This document shows, one piece after another, positions 54,251 to 64,000 of a stretch of DNA of 64,000 nt. The notes below the pieces were generated by a model. The model had not been told where the DNA came from, searched no databases, and saw nothing but the letters and a program-made list of their open reading frames with translations. Positions within the stretch are counted from its first letter, which is position 1. Each line of letters begins with the position of its first letter. The position numbers were made by a program, and so were the translations under genes. The DNA comes from Bolinopsis microptera (Eukaryota; Ctenophora; Tentaculata; Lobata; Bolinopsidae), in NCBI RefSeq assembly GCF_026151205.1, contig NC_087079.1, positions 15,730,445-15,794,444 of the forward strand, written 5' to 3'.

Positions 54251-54877
54251 AAGACTCATTTACATAAATTAGAAATCAAATTAATGAATGATAACTGTTC
54301 AGCTCACGTGTCAGGTTAAAGTACATAATTGCTTATCACTTTTTCTGCTCGTAAAGTTTCAATTAGTCTTAATTAGGGGCTTTTGAAAAGTTAATTGTAA
54401 AGCTTGATTTCAACATTTTGAAATTTTCTGAATTCAATTATTTAAGTTTTAACTTGGATCGAATACTTTGTCAATTTTAAGACTTCACTGGCCCAGTACA
54501 GCAGATATTCAATGGTCCACCACAGCAGTTCTTTAATGGTCCACCACAAGATTTCCCAGTTCATTACACTGCCATGAATGGTTTAATACTGTCATGTTTA
54601 ATATCCTGTTGTACATGTTCTTGTGGAAAATTCCAATTCCTCTTGAACCTATTGTAAATCGCCTGTTAATTTCACACTATTGGGGTGCCATCTAGTTATT
54701 CCAAAAAATCTAGTTATAACCCTGGATGTCAGTAAAGTAGCTATCAAATAAAAATGTTTTTCTAAATTTCATTTAAGTACCTCCCCTCTACATGATTTGA
54801 TTTCATTGTTGTCTACATTTCATGAAATCGCAAATGCTTCATGCATGCACTTATTTAATGTTCGCTTTTCATTGTAG
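54251..54877. other. FH upstream region; possible unassigned exon
   Basis: No firm gene. Bases 54,480-54,656 have an open plus-strand frame with two tandem FNGPPQQ-like units followed by a Cys-rich hydrophobic run (GLILSCLISCCTC), starting just after a TTTTAAG acceptor-like site. It could be a last exon of an unknown membrane protein or chance. The end (54,861-54,877) is a pyrimidine-rich splice acceptor directly before the FH ATG. Confidence 0.35.
54861..54877 (+). promoter_or_regulatory. 3' splice acceptor abutting the FH start codon
   Basis: TTCGCTTTTCATTGTAG ends exactly at the ATG. The 5' UTR must therefore come from an upstream exon or from a trans-spliced leader. Confidence 0.6.
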
Positions 54878-57800
54878 ATGTTGAGGCGCGGAGTGACCAA
54901 GTCCAATAAAATCCTCCAAACATGCTGTAGGTACATGGCCACCCGCTCTGAAACAGACAGTTTTGGCCCAATTGATGTGCCAGCTGAGAAATATTATGGA
55001 GCTCAAACAGCCCGATCTGCAATGAACTTCAAAATAGGAGGCCCAACTGAACGAATGCCGGTAAGATAATAGAAACCTCTGAAAAGGAACATGAGTGATA
55101 AGCAGACCAAAGTAATGATGTGAATGCTAGAGTTGGATTACAGATATAAAATAACTTTAGATATCATAACGCGACGTCTGTTCAGGTGCCATTGATAAGA
55201 GCGTTTGGACAACTGAAGCAAGCATGTGCTATTGTCAACATGAAGTATGGACTCGACAAGACAGTTGGAGACACTATAGTCAAGGCTACTGATGAGGTAA
55301 TGGAGTTCAAGGAAAGATTATTGTTGTCTTATGTTTTGATGAAACTGCAGACATAATGAGATAAGTAAAGGTAGAAAAAAATCTACACCCCACAGGTCAA
55401 AATAAACACAAATAACTTTTAAAGTTGTAAGGTGATCCAAAGTTGTAGGGTGATCTGACCCACCTCTTCCCTGCAGCTGATAAAAGGAGATCTGGATGAC
55501 CACTTTCCTCTTGTTATCTGGCAGACAGGTTCTGGTACTCAGAGCAACATGAACGTCAACGAGGTCATCTCTAACCGATCAATCGAGATGTTGGGAGGTG
55601 AGATTGGTAGCAAGACACCAGTGCATCCTAATGATCATGTCAACAAAGGACAGAGTTCCAATGATACCTTCCCCACTGCAATGCACATCGCCGTAGCTCA
55701 GGTATCTTTCTTATTTAAGTTCTACTACCTTCAACTTGCTACTTATAAATTAACACGTTAATTTTAAATGTGGGCAGATTTAAAGATGAGGAATTTGGTG
55801 CCCTCAGCCCAATCTAGCCATTTATTTACTGTGCTAATTATTATATGTAAGTGTCTGGTAGCCGCACAAAATTACTTTAATATCAAGTCAACAATTGGCA
55901 TCTCGGCCATAAACGACATAAACGATCAGTTGAAAATGTGAATCAAAAAGCAAATTGATTACAATGAACATATTTGGTTGATTTTTATGACACAAATTTA
56001 ACCTACATTCAGATTTTGATTTTACTAACCCCCTCTTTGAAGGATGAGATTATTTGTTAGAAATCATGGCACAATCCCTGATCGCTTGCTCAGTCTTCTC
56101 CGCCGGGAGAAAGTCCAAGAGATCACCTCTTTTGCACAACATGCGCAGCACGGCGCTGGGTCCTGCGCTAACAAGCAGTACCCTCAAGCTACGTTAAAGA
56201 CAGTGTTCAGTGGGAACATCCCCTCCAGTGGTACGAGCAGACAACAGACTGGTTTGTTAGGTTACCCCCTCTTCTCCTCACACCAGGGCTTCTTTCATTG
56301 TTGGTTCCTTTGTGAGGCCCATTGTAATGAGTTGGTTAAACAAATCTTAACAGAGCCCCCAGGAATCAAAACTCTCAAACTGTTTGACGATCTTTCTAAT
56401 GCAATCTGTGTTTACGCTGACTGTATCAAGTTTATCGCTGAAAATGCACCTAATGATAAAATTGCACGTGCAGCAATTGTTTGTAACAGTAACGCGCATG
56501 AGTTTGTTGAGAAATTAAACACAAATGTGGATCTCTACCGGGCAATAAAAGCAGTTGCAGACAGCTCTGATACATTTTCTTCATTAAACTCTGAAGATGT
56601 CACAGCTCTTATGTCATTTCTTCATGACATGGACCTCTCAGGAATCCACCTCCCTGACCAAATACGGCACAGTTACGTCCAGCATATGTCAGAAATCGCA
56701 ACAGCGGGAAACAACTTCCTGCAACTAGGTCAGCAGCCTGTGTTGATTAAATTTGATGACGCTCCGAGAGCATTGCACAACTACAAGTCAATAATGAAAG
56801 AGAATCATAACAAGAAAGTAGAATTTATAGAGTTGCATGGTCCAGGTTCTGACCATGTTATGACAGATGTTAGAGAGTTTGCATTCAGGAACTACCACGC
56901 CTTCGATCAGGACAAAGAGAATGAACTAATGAATTTATTGGGAGCACGACACAAGATGGCACGCAGCGTAGGATTCAAGAGTTTTAGTGAGCGTGAGTTG
57001 AGAAACACAATGGCAGGTTCTCCTGAAAACGTGTCCAACTTTCTGAACAATCTTCACAGCGAGCTTAAACCTCTGGTTGACCTTGAGTTTGAGCACATCA
57101 AGTTCGCAAAAGCAGAAGAGAACAGACATGATTTCGGTGAGCCTAAGATATACCCTGGAGATGGTCAGTATTATTCTCGGGTTCTTAATGAGCGATGTTT
57201 GGTTGACAACCATAAGCAAGATATGTTCCTAGACATGCTCGAGTTTGAGAATGTTATAGAAGGTTTGAATGTTTTCTGTGAAGATGTGCTGAAAATATCC
57301 CTTGTTACGGAGATACCAATGCAAGGAGAGCTAATAAACACTAACGTTGTAAAAGTTGGTGTATTTGATGATAAGGAAGGACTGATAGGCTACATTTACC
57401 TAGATCTGTTTGAAAGAGACAACAAAACACCCCGCACTTGTTTACATACCATAACATGTGGCACTAAGACTCAGCTTCCTGTTGTTGTTCTACAGTGCAG
57501 TTTCTTAATGAATCCTAGGAAGCAGGAAATGGGCCAATACCACTACCATAGGATCAATCTAGACCAGGTGCAGACTCTGTTTCACGAGTTTGGACATGCT
57601 TTGCATGCCATTCTTGGGAGGACCACATACCAAGCTACCAGTGGCACCAGGGGTCCCACTGATTTCTCTGAAATTCCTAGCATGCTTTTCGAAAACTTTA
57701 TATCCCATCCTGAGATCTACTACGCAGTGGTCAACCCCTTTGCCATCTACAGCGACTCAGATTTTAAGTTAGGCAGGAAGAACCTATTTAACACTCCTTA

Positions 57801-60800
57801 CAGCGCCCTGAAAACTGAGACCAGTATACTTTACTCTCTGTTAGACCAGGAGCTACACTCAGATACCCTCCCCACCTCAACTAACGAGATAGCAAACAAA
57901 CTGTTCAGTAAATACTCGCACTTATCAACGTTAGAGGGCACTGCGTGGCATCACCGCTTTGCTCATCTCTACTTCTACGGGGCTAGATATTACAGTTATC
58001 TTTGGTCACAGTCCATTGCTAATCTTATATTCTACAATTTGTTCCATGATGATCCGTTCAATGAGAAAGCTGGGGAAAAGTTGAAGGAGTTTTTGAGGCG
58101 TGGGTCTGGTACTGATTTTAAATCTTCGTTAGATGAACTGGTTGGGTATGAGTTTGGTCAGGATGATATGATAGCAGCTATTGTTGAGCCGCTCAAAGTC
58201 TTCAATAATTCTTATCTTGATAAGCAGGATATTTCTAAAAAGTGGTGGTAGTTTGTGTTACGGCTTTTTGGAGTAATTTTAAACTCTCCCAATTTTCGGA
58301 GTTTCGAAAATGTACTGTAGAATTTGAAGTGGAATGTAAATATTTGTAATTTTTTGCTTTTCTTATGTTCAATTTTTAAAGATTTAGGTTTAAGTATTTA
58401 TAAACAACAATACAGCTATCTAAATCAAGTGGGATGCAACGACTATGAAGAAAAAATATGACCAATGAGTAATAGTTAAAATTAGTCGTTGCATCCCCCT
58501 CCCTTTGATTTAAACCTCTCATTACAATTTACTGCTACAATTGCTAGTAGGTTTAAGAAGCATTTGGTGGCTCTTACCGACCAAGCCATTCCCATCAATA
58601 ATTTCAATATATTTAACAATTTGATAATTCGCTAACTAACCAGCTTTTCTTCTATAGCAAGCATGGCTAGAGGTCCCAAGAAGCATTTGAAGCGTCTGAA
58701 CGCACCCAAGAAATGGATGTTGGACAAGCTTTCCGGAAAGTTCGCACCTCGACCCAGCGCAGGACCCCATAAACTGAGGGAGTCAATGCCTCTGATCGTG
58801 ATCATCAGGAACAAGCTGAAGTACGCTCTTACCTACAGCGAGACCAAGAAAGTCACCATGTCTCGTGCCATCAAAGTTGATAACAGAGTCCGAACTGACA
58901 TTGGCTTCCCTGTTGGATTCCAAGATGTTATCACCATCGACAAGACTGGCGAGCACTTCAGAATGCTGTTTGACGTAAAGGGACGTTTCCTGATTCACAG
59001 AATAAAGAAAGAAGAGGCTGCTTACAAGCTCTGCGTTGTAAAGAAACTGTCAACTGCTGCTAAGGGAATCCCAGTACTCATCACCCACGACGGACGTACT
59101 ATCAGGTACCCAGACCCAGACTGCAAGGTTCACGACACCATCAAGTTGGACATTGAATCTGGTAAGATCCTCGACCACATCAAATTCGAGCCCGGCAACC
59201 TTGCCTACATCACTGGAGGTCAGAATTGTGGACGTATCGGAATTATCACCCACAAGGAGAAACATCCTGGAAGTTTCGACATTGTGCACGTCAAGGACTC
59301 AGTAGGTCACAGTTTCGCTACTCGACTCAGTAACGTGTTCCCCATCGGCAAAGGCAAACAAGCCTGGATCTCACTACCAAGAGGCAAGGGAGTCAGACTG
59401 AGTATCGCAGAAGAGAGGGACAGAAAACTTGCAGCTAAGGCCAAGGAAATGTAAATTATTGATATTTTTTAATTTATCTTAACCGGGTTGTTTCATTGTC
59501 TCCTCGATTTTACATATAACGAATGATAAAACCCACTAGAAAGTGGCAAATTCCAACAAAATCTCAACTTTGCGTACGGCGCAAAGACTAGATTACGTTT
59601 CAACTCAGAGACAGGTCGCATTACGCCAAAAAATTTTGCGGCGCGCACGTACTCAATTCGGCTATCAGACACCAATCTATATAACTGAGAAACACGGCTG
59701 ACCTAACCGTGTTTCAGGAGTGTCACACTTGCCTCCTACCTGGATTGAAAGTTCTGCACAAGGCACTGAAGGAGAAAGCTGATGAATTCGCTGATATTAT
59801 CAAGATCGGACGAACGCATACCCAGGTACAGTCAATATTCGTAACGACTTAAATCCCGCCGAAAACTGCGCAAGTGATATATTTGCTGAACGATCTGACT
59901 AAGTGATATTAGAGCGTCTAAAATATACTTTCGGCACTCCAGTCAAGCTTCTGAACAAGTCCTTCCCAGGACGCCACTCCCCTTACGCTGGGACAAGAGT
60001 TCAGTGGATATGTAACTCAGATGGAGTATGCTATTGATCGTGTCAATGATGCTTTACCAAGAGTCTACCAACTCGCTATTGGTTTGTTTCTTCACTGTCT
60101 GCGAAGCTTACTTTTGTAATTTAAACACAGTTGTACACGTAAAAAGGTTGAAAACCTTAATTTTAAATGATCCTCACAATTTATGACAAGGATGAGAGTA
60201 AACAGAGCTGGTCTAAAACAGAGTAATTAAACCACACAAAAGCTTATCCTAATCCTCTCATAGGCGGCACAGCTGTGGGTACTGGTTTGAACACTTACAA
60301 GGGGTATTCTGAGGACGTAGCGGCTGTTCTGTCTGAGAAGACTAAACTCCCATTCGTGTCAGCCCCCAACAAGTTTGAAGCTCTTGCTGCTCACGATGCC
60401 ATGGTAAATTTAACTCGTTAATTTCCTATTACCTTAATTCCCAAAAATTTGGGCGACAAAAAACTTGAGCGGGCCTCTCGCCCAAATTTTTTGCAGACCA
60501 AATTAATTGCATAAATCTTTTCCGTCTGCTAAATTTTTTGTTAACCAAACTTTTGGCATTTAGCCTGTGGCCCTGAAATCTATAGAAAGATGGCTTTTTC
60601 TTCATATCCAAGTGAAATGATATTTGAAATTTTAGTTTTCTAATCTGTCATTCATGGCTTGACCAAGTAAAAAGGCTTATATTTTAAATGAATAGAAATA
60701 ACTGGATTTGGAATAGCTAACAGCTACTAATAAAATAAATGGCTAGAGTTACGGAGAGCTAGAGATTTAAACAAGATCTGCAAATGGATTATCATCCACC

Positions 60801-62557
60801 GTAAAGTCTGATCTACAAGTATCAGTTATACCCGACTTCTCAAAGCCTTTCCTTATGTCATCTGGCCTCCCTTTTAAATATACAAAAGTTCGTTGATCCA
60901 ACGAGCGTGTACTTCACGGATCACTGTCAAGCGGGTATCAATTTTCACATTGTTTTATGAAACTCCTCCATTGAGCTGACACACTATGTTTTTCGCGTAC
61001 CAATCTTCGTACTTATTGCGCATGAATTTCTTAGCCAGTCCATTGATAGATATGTCCAGGGGCTGTAGCTGGAACTTTCTGTAGGATGCAGTTGTTGGTT
61101 GTCATCAGATCTTTTAGTGTCTGTGTGTGTTGGGCCCGAAACACATCTGATATCAGTAGCGCTTTCTGCTCAGGGTTATAATAAGGAATAATAATGAACT
61201 AAGGCAAATATCTAACTGAAATTTTAGTGGAAAATCTTTCATTTTTCGAAGAATTTGTGCCCAAATTTTCGGTCGCCCAAATGAGTTCAAATTTTCTGCC
61301 CAAATTTTTCGGGCTCAAATAAATTGTGTTCAATATAATGGCACACAAATTTTTGGGAACTAAGGTATTTCGATTCCTCGCAGAGCCATTAATTGGGATT
61401 ATTTTTCTCTTAACCTAGGATGAGATAAATAAGACAGCCTCTGTGAGTTAACTATTGTTAACACCCCTGTTTTACAGGTGGAACTATCTGGCGCACTGAA
61501 CACGATATCATGTAGTATAATGAAGATAGCTAACGATATCAGATTCCTGGGGTCAGGACCTCGTTGTGGTCTGGGAGAATTGTCTCTGCCTGAGAACGAG
61601 CCTGGTAGCAGCATTATGCCCGGCAAGATTAATCCCACACAGTGCGAGGCTATTACCATGGTCGCGGCTCAGGTGAGGATACTGGTTAACCAGGGTTTTA
61701 AGAAAGTTTAAATATTTTGGGTCATGCATTTTTATTGAGATCATATTTCGCGTCTTAAAATGGCTTTCAGTAGCTTGTGGCAGGTTAATACTATCTCTAA
61801 GTTACAAATATTTTGCAGGTTATGGGTAACCACGTGGCAGTAACAGTAGGCGGAAGTAACGGACACTTCGAACTCAACGTCTTTAAACCCATGATGGTAG
61901 CTAACGTTCTCCGCTCAACTCGTCTCCTAGGTACGTGTGTTCACTGTTCACTTTTTTTCTGTGGAATCGCAACAAAGCCTTGTTTTTACTGACGTCTGCA
62001 GTAATCTCAGTAGCAAATTTCAACTGACAACACTCTAGTAGAGGGAGTGTAGTTAAAATAATGTTTGTTGATTTATTGAATCTCAAAAGACTGCTCTCAG
62101 GGGTAGTTGTTTTCATAATATAATTAATATTTAATTAAAATAAATTATGTTTTCAGGTGACTCGTGTGTAAGTTTCTCTAAGAACTGTGTGGAAGGTATT
62201 GTGGCTAACAGAGATACGATAGATAGACTTCTTAACGAGTCTCTTATGCTGGTGACCGCTCTCAACCCTCACATTGGTAATTTCACTTTCTCTTTCTCTT
62301 TTACATCTCCTTATCTTTTCACTTCATATAAACTGTAGACATGTCAGTTGTCACACCCATATTATTTGATAACAGGAAACTCATTGTCATTACTTGATTA
62401 TGTATTTCACTCAGGTTACGATAACGCCACTAAGATTGCCAAGAAAGCTCACAAAGACGGCACAACCCTGCTCCAGTCAGCTCTTGCTCTGGAACTGCTC
62501 ACTGAGGAACAGTTCAAGGAGTGGGTCAGACCCGAAATTATGCTCGGACCTAAATAG
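54878..62557 (+). CDS. FH: Fumarate hydratase, ten coding exons
   Basis: Exons: 54878-55060, 55186-55296, 55477-55701, 59718-59825, 59970-60081, 60264-60403, 61478-61672, 61819-61930, 62157-62276, 62415-62557. All introns are GT-AG and the frame is continuous for 482 residues. The enzyme reversibly hydrates fumarate to malate in the mitochondrial matrix (TCA cycle); animal forms also act in the cytosol. The Arg-rich start [11 protein letters not shown] is a plausible matrix presequence. A second Met (MATRSE) could start a cytosolic form. Class II fumarase landmarks are present: [40 protein letters not shown] and the signature [13 protein letters not shown]. Intron 3 (4.0 kb) contains MIPEP and RPS4; intron 6 contains a pogo-like remnant. 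The ATG lies directly after a splice acceptor. Confidence 0.95.
56027..56043 (+). promoter_or_regulatory. 3' splice acceptor 1 nt before the MIPEP start
   Basis: A perfect TACTAAC branch-point consensus (56,022-56,028) is followed by CCCCTCTTTGAAG, then G and the ATG. Confidence 0.55.
56044..58251 (+). CDS. MIPEP: Mitochondrial intermediate peptidase, intronless, inside FH intron 3
   Basis: This 735-residue M3-family zinc metallopeptidase removes an octapeptide from imported matrix proteins after the first processing step. The N-terminus ([21 protein letters not shown]) is basic and amphipathic, as expected for matrix import. Conserved family segments include [21 protein letters not shown] and the zinc site HEFGH (H514, E515, H518) with third ligand E543 in TDFSEIPSM, plus the [10 protein letters not shown] segment near the C-terminus. 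Length is normal. It has no introns, lies in the same direction as FH and starts 1 nt after a good acceptor site. It may be a retrocopy that gained splicing signals or an original nested gene. The intact frame argues that it is functional. Confidence 0.93.
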   Translation: MRLFVRNHGTIPDRLLSLLRREKVQEITSFAQHAQHGAGSCANKQYPQATLKTVFSGNIPSSGTSRQQTGLLGYPLFSSHQGFFHCWFLCEAHCNELVKQILTEPPGIKTLKLFDDLSNAICVYADCIKFIAENAPNDKIARAAIVCNSNAHEFVEKLNTNVDLYRAIKAVADSSDTFSSLNSEDVTALMSFLHDMDLSGIHLPDQIRHSYVQHMSEIATAGNNFLQLGQQPVLIKFDDAPRALHNYKSIMKENHNKKVEFIELHGPGSDHVMTDVREFAFRNYHAFDQDKENELMNLLGARHKMARSVGFKSFSERELRNTMAGSPENVSNFLNNLHSELKPLVDLEFEHIKFAKAEENRHDFGEPKIYPGDGQYYSRVLNERCLVDNHKQDMFLDMLEFENVIEGLNVFCEDVLKISLVTEIPMQGELINTNVVKVGVFDDKEGLIGYIYLDLFERDNKTPRTCLHTITCGTKTQLPVVVLQCSFLMNPRKQEMGQYHYHRINLDQVQTLFHEFGHALHAILGRTTYQATSGTRGPTDFSEIPSMLFENFISHPEIYYAVVNPFAIYSDSDFKLGRKNLFNTPYSALKTETSILYSLLDQELHSDTLPTSTNEIANKLFSKYSHLSTLEGTAWHHRFAHLYFYGARYYSYLWSQSIANLIFYNLFHDDPFNEKAGEKLKEFLRRGSGTDFKSSLDELVGYEFGQDDMIAAIVEPLKVFNNSYLDKQDISKKWW
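58421..58512. repeat. Inverted repeat between MIPEP and RPS4
   Basis: A perfect 15-bp stem, GGGATGCAACGACTA (58,431-58,445) and its complement (58,483-58,497), has a 37-nt loop. It is extended by an outer TAAATCAA / TTGATTTA pair. It could be an mRNA 3'-end or processing structure, or a small foldback element. Confidence 0.75.
58641..58657 (+). promoter_or_regulatory. 3' splice acceptor before the RPS4 start
   Basis: CTAAC-type branch sequences (58,632-58,640) precede CAGCTTTTCTTCTATAG, leaving only CAAGC before the ATG. Ribosomal protein genes often have a 5' UTR intron; trans-splicing is the alternative. Confidence 0.6.
58663..59454 (+). CDS. RPS4: 40S ribosomal protein S4 (eS4), intronless, inside FH intron 3
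   Basis: The 263-residue protein matches eukaryotic eS4 at full length: N-terminal [20 protein letters not shown], an S4 RNA-binding domain (about 42-105), the central eS4 region ([15 protein letters not shown]), a KOW segment ([18 protein letters not shown]) and the end [14 protein letters not shown]. It binds 18S rRNA in the small subunit. Codons are strongly biased to C- and G-ending forms (AAG, ATC, GAC), unlike the surrounding sequence, as expected for a very highly expressed gene. It lacks introns in the coding part and sits 411 bp after MIPEP on the same strand. No AATAAA is evident in the 260 bp after the stop, so its 3' end signal is unclear. Confidence 0.95.
   Translation: MARGPKKHLKRLNAPKKWMLDKLSGKFAPRPSAGPHKLRESMPLIVIIRNKLKYALTYSETKKVTMSRAIKVDNRVRTDIGFPVGFQDVITIDKTGEHFRMLFDVKGRFLIHRIKKEEAAYKLCVVKKLSTAAKGIPVLITHDGRTIRYPDPDCKVHDTIKLDIESGKILDHIKFEPGNLAYITGGQNCGRIGIITHKEKHPGSFDIVHVKDSVGHSFATRLSNVFPIGKGKQAWISLPRGKGVRLSIAEERDRKLAAKAKEM
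60432..61365. mobile_element. Pogo/Tigger-like transposon remnant in FH intron 6
   Basis: The ends CCTTAATTCCCAAAAATTT and the complement of AAATTTTTGGGAACTAAGG are inverted repeats flanked by TA (60,430-60,431 and 61,366-61,367). On the minus strand, about 61,170-60,840, broken frames match the end of a DDE transposase of the pogo/jerky type ([20 protein letters not shown], then [20 protein letters not shown]). Frameshifts show it is inactive. Confidence 0.7.
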
Positions 62558-62588
62558 ATATTGGAAGATAAGATACGAAGTAGGCTAA

Positions 62589-62855
62589 ATGTGGGAGAAA
62601 CAGATCGAGTCTGAGGAGGTTTTGATACAGATAAAGGAAGTGCGATGGCGGGACTTGTGTGAGAGAAAAATTGGTTGTGTCATTTCTCAACAGAGATCTA
62701 AATTTAGTAACAAAGCCCTCGAGATAGAATCAGACGTTCGTCATCATGAAGTTTCTTGGAATGATTTTTTACATCGTAATGGTCGGGTCAGGTTAAAAAT
62801 TGCATATTTTATCTCAGTACATATTCTTGACACATATTATGATACATTTTTCTAG
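62589..62855 (+). CDS. Unrecognised 88-residue ORF just after FH
   Basis: This frame starts 31 nt after the FH stop and would lie in the FH 3' UTR. It is rich in charged residues (EVRWRDLCERK, IESDVRHHEVSW) and ends in a hydrophobic segment. I recognise no family. It may be chance or part of a dispersed repeat. Confidence 0.2.
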   Translation: MWEKQIESEEVLIQIKEVRWRDLCERKIGCVISQQRSKFSNKALEIESDVRHHEVSWNDFLHRNGRVRLKIAYFISVHILDTYYDTFF

Positions 62856-63406
62856 CGCTCCGCTAGTTTGGTTTTAAGCCCTTCCTTTCGTCGTTATAAA
62901 TTATTGAATGAGAATTAGTTTTGTAAATTTGTTTTGTAAATAATTGAGACGTCATGGAAAACCAGAAAATGTAATTTTGTTTCAACGCAGATTTCATAAT
63001 AATTTACCTTTTCCTCACCACGTACTTTACTACATACCATTGAACAAGGCTTCATTCTAAATACCAAAACACAGTTCCGGTATCGTAGAAGTGCGTTACC
63101 TTGCATGTGTTTGTTACCATGGTAATTTGATGTATTATGCTGTTTAATGAAATTTTACTGCATGTCCTAATTTTCTCGACATAATACACATCGTGTTTTG
63201 GGAAGCAGCATTGTGTTTTAACAGTTATCATATTTGCCTTGGGTTGGCTTGAAAAACATTTTGGGTGTTAATTTAGTTAATCAGTGTGGCTAGCCCCGTT
63301 TAATTTCAATTGTGACCTTGTTCGGTACGTGTGTTTTGTATATTGTGAGACGTTTCACCCATTTTTCTGTAGTGAAATGTTTGCGGACTTGTCACTCTCT
63401 TGTTCA
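62856..63406. other. Downstream of FH, no gene seen
   Basis: AT-rich sequence without a supported exon. Confidence 0.4.
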
Positions 63407-63642
63407 GTGGGTTGTGAATCTTCCAGACTGCTTCACAAACATTTCACTCTAACAGTGGGTTGTGAATCTTCCAGGCTGCTATACAAACATTTCACTCTGA
63501 CAGTGGGTTGTGAATCTTCCAGGCTGCTACACAAATATTTCACTCTGACAGTGGGTTGTGAATCTTCCAGGCTGCTTCACAAACATTTCACTCTGACAAT
63601 GGGTTGTAAATCTTCCAGACCGCTTCACAAATCGTTTAGTAA
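63407..63642. repeat. 48-bp minisatellite, about 4.9 units
   Basis: Tandem units begin at 63,407, 63,455, 63,503, 63,551 and 63,599, each starting near TGGGTTGTGAATCTTCCAG. Because 48 is divisible by three, one plus-strand frame stays open with a 16-residue repeat (VGCESSRLLHKHFTLT). No other evidence of coding was found. Confidence 0.9.
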
Positions 63643-64000
63643 TTACTGTGGTATGCTGACTGCGTCTCTAATTAAAACGGGGCATTCCAAACCAGTTTCC
63701 TTTGTTTATTCTGTTGTTGTCTTGTATAATACCTATTACGTTAATGTTCGTCACAGTTGTTAGTCCAGCTCTAATGCTGACGTAGGAAGGGTTGGTTTGG
63801 GTACGTAACAGATTATACAACAAAGATAGTGTGTTGTTTTATTGTGAGTCTTATTATCCATGCTCATGTTATTGTTCATTCTGTTCAGTACTAACTCAGA
63901 TACTTTAAATCAAGTTTTAGTTCTAATTGCTTAGTTTAGAGGTGGTATCTAGCTCAGATAAGGACGCTATCAATCCAATTTTAAATCGTTCCTCTATAGT
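63643..64000. other. Window end, no gene seen
   Basis: No supported feature. Confidence 0.4.

Noticed and set aside
56044-58251. MIPEP as a dead retrocopy
   Set aside because: The frame is full-length with an intact zinc site, a presequence and a good upstream acceptor. I see no sign of a poly-A tail or of flanking duplications.
63407-63642. CRISPR array
   Set aside because: The units are contiguous tandem copies without unique spacers, in a eukaryotic context.

Overview
The window is nuclear DNA from an animal. It is AT-rich, has spliced genes with GT-AG introns, and carries clearly metazoan proteins (fumarase, mitochondrial intermediate peptidase, ribosomal protein eS4, a CYHR1-type zinc-finger protein). 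Most of it is transposable elements. I cannot name the species. Splice acceptors placed 0-5 nt before three start codons would fit a lineage with spliced-leader trans-splicing, but that is inference. I saw no rRNA, tRNA, CRISPR array or prokaryotic operon.

Bases 1-24,600 are layered non-LTR retrotransposons (LINEs). Element A (about 1-5,238, minus) and element B (5,334-10,997, plus) lie head to head. A defective relative D (11,190-13,224) and pieces of a CR1-like LINE E (11,100-16,870) follow. A foldback transposon (14,753-16,389) sits inside E. A second copy of element A, A' (18,722-23,636, plus), is inverted relative to A and full of one-base indels. Bases 24,600-31,000 are mostly anonymous, with a decayed RT fragment and three exons of a CYHR1-like gene (29,539-30,346, minus). 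Bases 30,850-34,050 hold a broken ankyrin-repeat gene and a LINE interrupted by a 405-bp hAT-like MITE. Bases 35,445-39,210 are a young, internally deleted Gypsy-type LTR element. Bases 40,310-45,460 (minus) are the best-preserved LINE, element C. They are followed by a TTAA-flanked foldback (45,538-46,894), an RT C-terminal fragment and a 5'-truncated RTE LINE (47,850-50,237). A second foldback lies at 52,875-54,246.

Bases 54,878-62,557 (plus) are the host gene region: a ten-exon fumarate hydratase gene whose third intron contains two complete, uninterrupted genes on the same strand, MIPEP and RPS4. FH and MIPEP products both belong in mitochondria. A pogo-type transposon remnant occupies FH intron 6, and a 48-bp minisatellite lies downstream.

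The most notable system is the LINE group A/B/C. The first protein carries an AlkB-like Fe(II)/2-oxoglutarate dioxygenase domain followed by an SGNH-hydrolase (esterase) domain. In A and C the second protein is PHD finger - AP-type endonuclease - reverse transcriptase. In A and C the two reading frames are joined by a stop/start overlap or a 2-nt gap. I do not recall a described LINE with an AlkB domain. A role in removing alkyl marks from element RNA or cDNA is a hypothesis only.
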